Source: Nematostella vectensis (Eukaryota; Cnidaria; Anthozoa; Actiniaria; Edwardsiidae). Taken from it: a DNA stretch of 64,000 nucleotides. The DNA lies in assembly GCF_932526225.1 (NCBI RefSeq), contig NC_064043.1:5757501-5821500 (forward strand). The letters run 5' to 3'. Below are positions 1 through 10,806 of this stretch, piece after piece. Under the pieces are notes generated by a model. It had not been told where the DNA came from. It saw only the letters and a program-made list of their open reading frames with translations, and made no database searches. The position numbers and the translations under genes are program-made. Position 1 is the stretch's first letter. Each line of letters begins with the position of its first letter.

Positions 1-97
1 ATTTGGTGACTATCTTATAACATCGAATGGAAAGCTTGAAAAAATACGAATATAGTTCAAACATTGTAACCCCCTGCTTTTTTACTCAATTTTCCAG

Positions 98-1798
98 ATT
101 TTACAGCCAGTTTTGATGATTACTTCAGGAAAAGACCCTGTTATTCTTCCAGCTTTCGCTGCCAATATGGGAGCACATGTATGTGAGATCATAACACTAA
201 TGACACCCTGCAGCAATCTTTCTCGTTGTCTTCAGATTCTTCTATTTCTCACGCACCTTTTATATATTTTAATATTACAATGACAACTGATTGAAACATG
301 TACTCTAACAAATGAAACAATAGAATACAGAAACACTTTGTTTATCCAAAATAGGGTGAGAAATTCGGAAATGTAAGGTCCTCCTCCTAGTGCCTCCTTA
401 TCCTCCTCCTAGTGCCTCCTTATCCTCCTCCTAGCGCCTCCTTACCCCCCTCCTAGCGCCCCCTTATCCTCCTCCTAGTGCCTCCTTATCCTCCTCCTAG
501 TGCCTCCTTATCCTCCTCCTAGTGCCTCCTTATCCTCCTCCTAGTGCCTCCTTATCCTCCTCCTAGCGCCTCCTTATCCTCCTCCTAGCGCCTCCTTATC
601 CTCCTCCTAGCGCCTCCTTATCCTCCTCCTAGTGCCTCCTTATCCTCCTCCTAGTGCCTCCTTATCCTCCTCCTAGCGCCCCCTTATCCTCCTCCTAGCG
701 CCTCCTTATCCTCCTCCTAGTACCTCCTTATCCAACTCCTTGTGCCTGCTTATCCTCTTCCTAGCGCCTCCTTATCCTCCTCCTAGCGCCTCCTTATCCT
801 CCTCCTAGCGCCCCCTTATCCTCCTCCTAGTGCCTCCTTATCCTCCTCCTAGTGCCTCCTTATCCTCCTCCTAGTGCCTTCTCCTAGTGCTACTCCTCTT
901 CCTATTGTTTTCTCTCCTGTGTCAACTTCGCGACGTAGGGTATTGTTCCAAGCTACCCCTTTATATTAATTCTTCGTTTCTACTTTTTTTGCCACCCTGT
1001 TTTGATATAATCGAGTAAGTATCTTGTTGTGTATTTCGCTTGCTGAAAATAAGAACTAAGCAAAACTTCTACTTTGTAGAACTCCCCTTATGTGTTTTTT
1101 TTTCTGTCAGGTCCCTAATCTCAGTCTTGCTCACATCGAGGAGTCAAGCCACTTCACCCCAATTGACAGGTATACTATATCCATCCTCGTATTGATTCGA
1201 TACCCTTATTATAAACGTCTTTTTCTAAGTAAAAGTATTAATAGTGCTCTGCTTCGTATTAGAGATCGGGGTAAGACTTAAAAGCAGAGCTGTCGAGCCC
1301 GCATCGAAATATTAGGAGGGGGCATGACAAAAACATTTTGGTGGGGGGGGGCACAGCAGCAACCCCCCCCCTGCTACGGCCCTGAGAAGAAGACGAGACC
1401 ATCAATATTTTTTTCAGAGTAGTGGACTAGTTTGAGCTCTTGGTAAAGTTGCTTTTTGGTGTGGTTTCATGTATAGCTAACCTAGAAAATTAGAACTGCA
1501 CTTCAAACAACAGGGGATTGGACTAGGGCATTTCCTTCTTTCCCTCTGAAAATATTGGAGTTATTTAAGATCACCCCTTTGGAGCCATAAGGTCTCCCCG
1601 TTGTATGTTTAATAACAATACCTTGGTCAATGTAATTTTATGAGGGCCCCCTTTCTTAACCTATCCCCCTTCCTTGAAATAGTTAACGGTCCCTAATGTA
1701 ACAGTAATGTTTTCTCTCTTTTTAGGCCGCTGGAGCTGAATAACATGCTGCTAGACTGGTTAAAGAGAATCTACGGCAGCGAAACATCCAAACTTTAG
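98..1798 (+). CDS. EPHX2: EPHX2-like epoxide hydrolase, last three exons (5' part outside window)
   Basis: Three exons join in frame: 98-178, 1111-1169 and 1726-1798 (stop TAG), each with clean AG acceptors and GT donors. They encode the C-terminal end of an alpha/beta-hydrolase fold. PVLMITSGKDP carries the charge-relay Asp that follows the sixth beta strand. EESSHFTPIDRP carries the catalytic His in the place where soluble epoxide hydrolases have a GHWTQ-type motif. The last exon, starting RPLELNNMLLDWL, is the final helix. Family members hydrolyse epoxides, including epoxy-fatty acids, to diols in cytosol and peroxisome; the last residues here (SETSKL) end in SKL, a canonical type 1 peroxisomal targeting signal. 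The nucleophile Asp and lid Tyr residues lie upstream of the window. A related bacterial-type epoxide hydrolase or haloalkane dehalogenase cannot be fully excluded, but the spacing fits EPHX2 best. Confidence 0.75.
372..890 (+). repeat. 22-bp minisatellite in epoxide hydrolase intron
   Basis: About 23 copies of a pyrimidine-rich 22-bp unit built around TAGTGCCTCCTTAT followed by CCTCCTCC. Units vary mainly at TAGTG versus TAGCG. The array lies inside the intron between the exons ending at 178 and starting at 1111 and does not touch either splice site. The plus strand is nearly purine-poor, so the array could affect polypyrimidine-tract recognition, but that is speculation. Confidence 0.95.
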
Positions 1799-2633
1799 CG
1801 TGTTTCCAGAAAATCTGCATTTCAATAGAGAAAGAAAATAGTATAATGATTGTTGATTTATAATACATATATGGAATATAATTTTATTAATGAACTTCTA
1901 GGAGTATGTAATCCACTTAGCGGTTGCCTAGCTGCCGTTCACGCAAAAGTAGGAAGGAAAACGTTGGGCGATAGACGAAAGTTGATATGGATTACACGAT
2001 TATGTAATAAAATCGGAAGGATTTGATTATATTTTATCCTTATCTTTTATCTTACCTTTATCAGCATGATTTGATGACAGTTGTTCATCTTAAAGAATTG
2101 ATTGTTATCTAATTATACATATAATGGATGTAATGGGTGACATTTGAAAATTTTCGCTTACTAATAAAATCATATGCCAATCTATAAACCGTGGAAAAGT
2201 TCCATTGTTGAATAAGTCGCCATGTAACCATGTAACGGATCATTGGAAATATGCTGAAATTGCTGAAACTACTCTCTATCTTATGTTTCTACAAATAGTT
2301 ACTTAAAAGTTTAGAGAAGTCAGAGAAGGTTCAAAGCCGGGTTTCCCTATGGGGAAACAAAAAATCAATCAATTATTCAAAGTAGAAGATACAAAGAAAA
2401 TTAGGGCATGGAACTTGTATGAGGGGTTTCATCAAGGGAAAACTGAACAAATCCCCGTTCACATTTATTGAGGAAAGTGTATTGTTTCAATTTTCTAGAC
2501 AAATTTGTCTACTCGCCATGTTATACCCAGAATACTGGATACGTTCCTAGAGCCCAAGCCTAGGAGGTCCTGGGAACGAGAATAAACCACAGGCAACCTA
2601 ACATCAATACCAAAACGCAGTGGAGAGCCAAAA

Positions 2634-5600
2634 ATGGCTGCTGCGTTGATTCTACTGCTGCGCCACAAAATTTTGCTTCTTGTCGCTGCAGCTGTATTTT
2701 CAGTGTTAGGAGATGCTGAAGGCACCCAATCAAATATTGTGTTGGTGTTAACCGACGACCAAGACCAAGTTCTTGGATCAATGGTAAGGAAAAGCGACCT
2801 TTGCCAAAAACAGCGCCCACAAATGCCTTTATCACACTCGCCAAAAAAAAAAAAAAAATATTTGTTGTGTACATATTGCTTTGGTGTTGTTGTGCCAATA
2901 AAAACGTTAAAATGCAAGCGGAAGAAGGGATCATATGTGCAGAATTGCCATTGCTGGGGACATAGCTCTGGCATATTTTAATTTTTTTACATTCCTCTCC
3001 TCATTTGTCTGTCAGGGGGTTAACTTGGCATGGGTGCTGTTGATATATATATACTTAAGTATGTTGACCCTAGGTTAATAAAACACAAAAGGAACCCCAT
3101 ACAGACAATTATGCATTGATCTTCATGTTGAGAGAGGAGTCTAAACCATTCCTAGTATTTGCCGGGAAGGGGATGACATAATGTCTTTTCTTGTAAAATT
3201 GGGTGAGTTCAGGTTTGTCCTTTATTTTCAGAACTTAAAAAAAACATGAAATTTACAGAATACATGAGAAACACAGAAAAACAGTGGGTCCATTCTCTTT
3301 TATCCCCCACCTTGTTGGGACTCCTTGATTAGCCCTTGCAATGGAATTTCATAAAGTGATTTGTTTTATCCCAGGCTCCTTTGGTAAAGACCAGGAAACT
3401 CATTCAAGAACAAGGTGTTTCTTTCGACAACATGGTAAAAGAGGGGCATCGACTGATACAGGGCTGGGCAAAGCCCACTAGACCCCCTCCCCTTTTTGAA
3501 AATCTTGCTTTGGCATCCCCACTTTGGACCTCTTGGAGCCCTGAAAGTGGGTTTGTGCACGTTGGCTCCCATACATTTATTTTAAAAAGTTCAGTTTAAA
3601 GCAGAGAGGAGAAGGGTGCTGGCCACACATGTGTGGTCCATTTTACCAGATATTCCCCCAGCACGTATCTTAAAATCCATCTCATAGAGCTGTTCGCATT
3701 AATCCGTGAAACATTAATTATTAATCACCAGTAATTGCCAGAAGGAATGAGTGTTGGTGAGTGATACATAAACAATAGGCTACTAGGGTAGTGCACAAAA
3801 TTATGTTGTTATTTTTTTTCAAGCATTTCATTTGTTTGATAAAGACTTGTGTTTATTTCGTCTGCTTGTCAATTTATTTTGTCTACTTTTACTCAGTTAA
3901 AATATTTAGTTACACTAACAACTATCTTCTGTTTAGCACGCAACACACCACTAACTGTTTCACAAATTAATGGTATACAATTCAATTATGTGAGCTCAAA
4001 CCTTGATGTTGAATATCACTGCCCTTGTTAAACTTTTTAAAAAGACAGAAGAATTTTGCACAAGTCTCAAATGGCAGTGATTGTCTTATTTACAGTTTGT
4101 GGCAAGTCCTCTCTGCTGCCCCAGCCGTGCTAGCATACTAACAGGCATGTATGTCCACAACCACAAGACTTTGAATAACTCTGTTAATGGCAACTGTGCG
4201 AGCAAGAATTGGCAGCAAGGCCCTGAGAAACAAACATTTAACACTTACCTTAAAGAGCTTGGTTACAAGACTTACTATGCAGGGAAATACCTCAACAAAT
4301 ATGGAATGTCAGCGACAGGGGGGACGCAATATGTACCTCCTGGCTGGGACTCTTGGCTTGGGCTTGTTGGCAATTCTAAATACTACAACTATACTGTGTC
4401 TGTTAATGGAAAAGCAGAGAAACATGGCGGTGATTATAAAGAAGATTACTTCACAGATGTCATAGTAAGAGCTTTTTTTGTTGATCCGTGTTTCTGATCA
4501 GGCATGTGTTAATATCTGCTGTTCTGTCTGTCTTTTCGATTTTTCCAACCATTGATCTATTTTTTGACCATCTGTGCATCCTTTTATAAACAATAATACT
4601 TGGGGTGTAAAAAACATGACCCGTCAATCAAAATACATGACGTCATCTGTATGTCCTCCCACTAGATTTTACCTGGTGACATATCATTTGGTGACATATC
4701 ATATCTTTTTTTTTCAGACAAGGTCGGCAGTAAGTTTTCTTGAGGAGCAATCATCCAGCAAGCAGCCCTTTTTCATTATGCTTGCCACCCCTGCTTGCCA
4801 TGGCCCCTTCACTCCAGCACCTCAGTACAACAATTCATTCAACAAAACCACGGCACCAAGAACACAAAGCTACAACAAGCCAGGAGGAAAGGTAAACAAA
4901 AAGTAACATCAAATCAGGGTCAGACTGACTGGGAAAACATTCTGCATGCCAACTAAAGGGAGATACAAAAGAAGTCATGATTTTGTACAATACCTGTCTG
5001 TTCCTTGCATTCCAGACTATTTTTCCATATTCAAGACAAAAAAGGACTGTGGCTGAAATGCACACCAAGATTTTTGGCATTTTAAGGAATGTTTCTTTGA
5101 TACAAATGGCTATATCGTCAAATGGTAGTGCTGCCATCTGAAAATACCATTGAAATCCTCATATTTTACTGAAAATAGGAAAATATTAGTAACCCATGCG
5201 ATTAGTTTATACATATCTTTATTCTTAGGGGTAATTATACCTATAAGTAGCTGTTAGTCTTACAGCTACCATTTGCCATCTGCTCTGTCAACGTCTATTG
5301 ATGAAATATTTGTGTATAATGCTTGAAACCAAGGCAGTTTCTCTGTATGATATTACTTCATCTTTCATGAGGTTTTGCTTTGTTTTGGCCTTCAGTCAAA
5401 GCACTGGCTTTTACGTAGCACCCCAAGTCCAATGTCTGCATCATCAGTTGCATACTCAGATGATGTCTTCAGAAACAGGTATCATCAACATCACAATAAT
5501 TGTCATCAATATCATCATCAGTATCACATTACCGTCATCATTGCCAATATCAACACAAAAACCATCACCACCATGGGCTGATCTAGCTTTTTGCCAAGGG

Positions 5601-8600
5601 GGTGGGGTGGATTTGACCCAAAAATTGTTGTCATCATTTTACCTTCGTAACGATTTTGCAATGAACAGACACAATGAAAACAATAAAAAAGGTTAAGTTA
5701 ACCGCCTAGAACGCCCGTGGTAAGTTAACCATCTAGAACGCCCGTGGTAAGTTAACCACCTAGAACGCTCGTGGTTAGTAAACCACAAATAATGCCTGTG
5801 GTAAGTAAACCACAAAGAACGCCCGTGGTAAGTAAACCACACATAACGCCCGTGGTAAGTAAACCACAAAGAACGCCCGTGGTCAGTAAACCACAAATAA
5901 CGCCCGTGGTAAGTAAACCACAAAGAACGCCCGTGGTAAGTAAACCACATATAACGCCCGTGGTAAGTAAACCACAAATAACGCCCGTGGTAAGTAAACC
6001 ACATATAACGCCCGTGGTAAGTAAACCACATAGAACGCCCGTGGTAAGTAAACCACATAGAACGCATATTTATATACAACAATTTCTTTAATCACTGGGT
6101 TCTATTTTTTCGACGTTTCGGCAATGCCGCCTTAAAATCATGGGCAGCCCTACATCTAAATTTAGGCCGCTCGGCGCCAGGGTGTTGTGTTTGATGATAA
6201 GCTTGGGCTCCGCTTGTTTTCGAGTATCGGTGTCCTATAAGGCCGGCTACCAGCACCGCCACCTTCATATCATTGACTGCATGATTCATTTGATTTAAAT
6301 GCATCAGTACCTGAGCTCACTTCATAGAAACTTTCAAAAATAAGGTGGAAGAAATACAATAAACCAAAAACTGGAATTCGACTCTGCCAAATTTTCGTCT
6401 TTAATAAGACTTCTTATTAAAGACTACTTATAAAAGACGAAAATTTGGCAGAGTCGAACTCCAGTTTTTGGTGTATTGTATTCATTCTTCTGGTTCACGA
6501 ACACGACTATTTGGTCTTTTTGTATTTATTCGTGCAAGAAATACAAAATACACATACCAAAAATATAGAGGAAAAAGTTTAATTAGAGTAACAAACATTA
6601 AATTTATTACAGAATTTTGACTTTATTTTATAGATTTCATCTTTTCACACAATGGCTTTGCAATATTTTTTTTTCATAAAGCTGTGCATGAAATTTTTTT
6701 GTGCTCATTTGCTTTGCATGCAATTTTTTACTTTGAAATGTAGCTTGCAGGATATTTTTTTCCAAAATCCCCCCCCCCTTAAAAGTCAAATGGTCCGCCC
6801 CTGAGTGGATCACTTAGATGAGAAGGGGTAATTGTTTTTGCTACATATGGCTTTCCGGCAGCCTAAAGGGGGGAGGGGGGGGTTCAAAGCCCCTAAACCC
6901 TCTCCCTAGATCAGCTAGTGACCACTAGTATTACCAAGAGCACACCACCAACAACATCTTTTTTTTTTTTTTCAGGTGGCGAACACTTCTTTCAGTAGAT
7001 GACCTTGTTGAACAAGTGGTTGTGACACTGGACAAGCATAAGCATCTGTCCAACACATATATCATCTTTACTTCAGATAACGGATACCACCACGGTAAGA
7101 CAACAGTACTTTTAAACATTTAAGCCCCCTATACAAGCCTTAAAATTGCCACAGTTAACTCTCACTATCCCGGCCATTTCCCATATTTTCAAGTTATGCC
7201 AGAGATGGATTATAATTTTACAAAAGTTTTCAAACCGAACTTTTGTGCTAATATGACCGAAAATAACCCCTTTCAAGGCCCACCCAAAAATAAGCATATT
7301 TATGACTAACTTTCAATGGAATGTGCTTTTTATGGCAGGTCAATTTTCCCTTCCAATAGACAAGAGACAGTTGTATGAGTTTGACATCAGAGTGCCACTA
7401 CTTGTCAGAGGACCAGGAATTCCTTCAAACAAGTCACTCACGGTAAACACCTACAGTAGAACCTCGCTTACTCGAATTTCTTGTCAGAGGACCAGAGGCC
7501 CTTTCGAACAAGTCATTTATCGTGGACACTTTTTGACCCTGCTTTTCACTAACTTGGTGGTTCATTTTGAACATTGAAAACTTTGATTATTTTGAAATTA
7601 TTTTGAGATAAGTAACCAGAATGCATTGCTCTATGCTATAGGCATAGTATGAATCTGTTTTTATTGAAGGCCTCTTGTTTCCAAAGCCTGAGCCAGCGAC
7701 GCTCGGGACAATTGACTACTATACTACACTAACTATACGGCTGGTTTCGTTTTAGAAAATGACCGAAGCAAGAAATCATGGTTAGAGCAAAGCGGCGCTT
7801 AGACAAATAGCCGCTCATTTTAAGTTATTGTCGCGAACGGTAAAGAATTTTGATATGACTGTAGGAGACCCATTTTTATTAATTAAGAATTTGTTTATTT
7901 TTTATTAGAACCCCGTTGTGAGTATCGACCTTGCACCGACAGTGATTGAGCTCGCAGGAGGTAAAGCCCCCAGTTCTATGGACGGCCGATCGCTTCTTCC
8001 TTTACTGGTAAGGTGCACGAAACGTTAACGAAGAATCGGATAGCGTACACATCATTCCATTTTATAATAGTATTGAGTACTCGGATAGCGTACACATCAT
8101 TTCAGAATGTTCAACATTTAAGCAAGTGTGCTCAGTATTTAATAACCTTTACAGTTTTAAATATATTAGGTGAAATGTGCTTAACATTTCAGCACATACC
8201 GCAAGTCATGGATGCGCGCAACATTTCCGCAAGTCTCAAATGCGCACAAAATTTCCGCAAGTTTTAGATGCGAATAACATTTCCGCAAGTCTTATGTGCG
8301 CACAACATTTCCGCAGGTCTTAAATGAACACGTTTCCGCAAGTCATGAATGCGCGCAACATTTCCGCAAGTCTAAGATGCGCACAATATTTCCACAATTC
8401 TTAGATACGTACAATATATCCGCAAGTCTTAAATTCTCGGAACATTTCCCCATGTCTTGAATTCGAGTATTATTTCGGCAATTTTACCAACATTTCCGTG
8501 AGCCTAAAATTGACATAAACAAACCCGTAGTTGAGCCCTTTATTTAGGTCGGACACAAGAGTAAATAGTATACTTTGTAGTTAAAGCTGTCTCTCTTATC

Positions 8601-9636
8601 TAAAGAACGCCAAAGGAGCGGTCGAGTGGCGTAGTGATTTTCTCGTGGAGCATCTAGGCGAAGGTCACGGCAGTATTGATGGCTGCCCCGCCCTGGATCC
8701 AGGCATGGCGGTAAGAAAAAAGAGTTTAGTGTATTGTGTTCGTTCATTCATTTGCAGAGGTTAAAAAATGGCAAAACACTCAATAAATTAGTTTTCAAAT
8801 AACAGATATTCCATTCTCCTGCGCACTTCTGTGGCCTGTCGATTTGTCTGATTGTGGGAGGGAGAAAGCGACTGTGTGATCGCACAGGAACCATCCATTT
8901 TATCGGCTAATTCAAGCGAGAGACTGAGATCAATAAGATATCGCTATATATATATATCCGTCTTCATGAATGCTTACTTCGAAGTTATCTTTCAGAAAAA
9001 CCGTTATATTGAAAACTTTAATTAATCGAAAACTTTACCAAAGGAGTGGTTGGTCATCATTTTTAAGGTAACCTTGGTGCGCTTTTCCATGTCTCAGGAC
9101 TGTACGCCAAACTGCGTCTGCGAGGACAGCTGGAATAACACCTACTCGTGCGTGCGCACGCTGACAACATCACGTGATTTCATGTTCTGTGAGTTTCGCG
9201 ACTCCGAGGTGAGATGGGACAGTTCAAGCTTGTCATTCAAATTTCTTAAACCGCTTTTATTGGTAGCATTGAAATGGTTTCCGATCACGTCACCTCTCCG
9301 CAATATAATGCATTAACCATTCAAAAGCACTAAATAGTATTCCTTTAGTTTGAATGACGGACGCTAGAGAGTGTTATAGCAATTGGAAATTAGACGAGGG
9401 TTCGTAGAATATCGAAAATTTTCTAATCATAGAACAAGTGTTTGTTTCCTGGTTTATATCAAACGCGTTTTTACCAATTTGTTTATCCACAGGCTTTTGT
9501 AGAGTTTTATGATCTGAACAAAGACCCCGCCCAACTCAACAATATGGTTGAAACCGCAGACCACAAGGAATTGCTGGCCCAGCAAAAGAGACTCGAGACT
9601 CTTACTTTCTGCTCTGGTGATTCGTGCAGAAAGTAG
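2634..9636 (+). CDS. GNS: N-acetylglucosamine-6-sulfatase (GNS-like), complete, 11 exons, 505 aa
   Basis: Exons 2634-2783, 3375-3434, 4096-4464, 4718-4891, 5396-5478, 6976-7094, 7339-7442, 7909-8007, 8606-8710, 9098-9208 and 9493-9636 (stop TAG) total 1518 nt and stay in frame. Residues 1-26 form a signal peptide. [11 protein letters not shown] (Asp41/Asp42) is the sulfatase calcium site. CCPSR at about residue 77 is the C-x-P-S-R motif whose first Cys is converted to formylglycine. DNGYHHGQFSLP and [13 protein letters not shown] supply further active-site residues, and [16 protein letters not shown] matches the GNS C-terminal subdomain. Length is close to human GNS (552 aa). The enzyme removes 6-sulfate from GlcNAc in heparan and keratan sulfate in lysosomes. 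The exon at 8606-8710 (reads [13 protein letters not shown]) is weak by eye, but its frame and homology fit. Introns carry minisatellites and a palindromic element. Confidence 0.93.
5696..6065 (+). repeat. 27-bp minisatellite in GNS intron 5, each unit with a GTAAGT
   Basis: About 14 tandem copies of a 27-bp unit containing CGCCCGTG/GTAAGTAAACCAC. Because 27 is a multiple of three, the array is open in several frames on both strands and yields long spurious repeat ORFs (repeating VVSKPQ on plus, VVYLPRA and WFTYHGR on minus). Every unit carries the consensus 5' splice sequence GTG/GTAAGT. The array lies about 215 bp downstream of the real exon 5 donor at 5479 and does not include exon sequence. 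Confidence 0.95.
6343..6503. mobile_element. Palindromic MITE-like hairpin element in GNS intron 5
   Basis: Two arms of about 60-70 bp are near-perfect inverted repeats. The left arm (about 6343-6405) includes CAAAAACTGGAATTCGACTC, and the right arm (about 6430-6503) carries its complement GAGTCGAACTCCAGTTTTTG. A loop of about 25 bp separates them. There is no coding capacity. The structure is typical of a foldback or MITE-type non-autonomous DNA element; the family is not recognised. Confidence 0.85.
8170..8460 (+). repeat. Degenerate ~30-bp tandem repeat in GNS intron 8
   Basis: Around nine diverged copies of a unit built on AACATTTCCGCAAGTCTTA followed by ATGCGCAC. Copies differ at many positions, so this is an old, decaying array. 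It lies between the exons ending at 8007 and starting at 8606. Confidence 0.75.
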
Positions 9637-10067
9637 TGATCACTAAATACTGTCCGGAGAAAGTAGTATTCCTGCATCCCCACCCCACCCCCTGTACATA
9701 AGCCCCCACCTCCTGCTAGATAGATAGTCTCTTATTAGCCGCTCATACAGGGTTTTGAATCGTCATAAAGCTAACAAAATTTGAAAAGGGAAGAAAGATG
9801 TTTATTAGTATCTGTCACTATACATTCCTACTTTTAAAGCAAGCGTGAATGAGTTTGGCCACCACTTTTTTTGTATTTGCCAAGGGAGGTCTATAAACTG
9901 CTTGAATATTAAATTATTTATATTAATATCATCCGCTATAAAGTCAAAGAATTATTACTAGGCGTTTCTAGCCTTGATAAAATGAGCACTAGCCACACGC
10001 GAGGGACGCTTTTGGGAAACATTTCAACCGGGTTGTATTTTGTTTATTTTTTTTTTCCTTACTGACA

Positions 10068-10242
10068 GCCATGTGTATATAAGGCTTAGTTCAAACGTCG
10101 TATTATCCATATGAGCCGTATTCAATGCAAATGCTTGCAAATGAATCGAGTCGATTGTTTCATCTTCATTTGCATGCATTGGCATTGAATACGGCTCATG
10201 GATAATACGACGTTTGAACTTAGCCTTATTATATATACACAT
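10068..10242. mobile_element. Palindromic MITE-like hairpin element downstream of GNS
   Basis: Inverted arms of about 80 bp. The left arm runs from CATGTGTATATAAGGCT through GTTCAAACGTCGTATTATCC, and the right arm carries GGATAATACGACGTTTGAAC and ends AGCCTTATTATATATACACATG. The centre is short. Ends are AT-rich, and no ORF is credible. This is best read as a non-autonomous foldback DNA element inserted 430 bp past the GNS stop codon. Confidence 0.85.
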
Positions 10243-10806
10243 GGTTCTCAGTAAGAAAAATAATTAAACAAAATAAAGCCTTCCCTGCTAGATGGTAAAG
10301 TTATACACGGTTGTGGTTGCCTTTCATGACTTCGAGCTCTAGAGATAGCCTGGGAACGCGGCAAAAAGAACAGCGTATTATTAAATCGTTATTATTATAA
10401 TTATTATTATTATCGGAAGCATTCCTTATACAATAAATTGATTTTCTGACTTATTCATCACATTATGGTCCAAAAAGAGACCTTTAATGTTTATGCTTTC
10501 TCGATTTCAAAGCGCCACACTAGGAATATATAGTTTTGCTTATTCCGATCGTAGTTGAATCGATGTAAATCGGTGATTTTCAAGCAAAATCGGAAAATTG
10601 CAAACAAGATCGACAATTTTGGCTTGAGAATACAGGCTCTTCTATCAAAATGCGACGCTCGCGGAAGAAGAGAGGCTCTGGTTACGAGAGTTCGGCTCGC
10701 GCTTTTCTGTAAGAATATGTGACGTCACAAAGAGAAATCATTTTCCAATTAATTCAACTTGTCGTGGCCAACGATGCGACTCTAATAATTGGCGAATCAT
10801 ATCATC

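Noticed and set aside
5693-6095. Repeat ORFs VVSKPQ and WFTYHGR
   Set aside because: Same cause: a 27-bp minisatellite inside a GNS intron.
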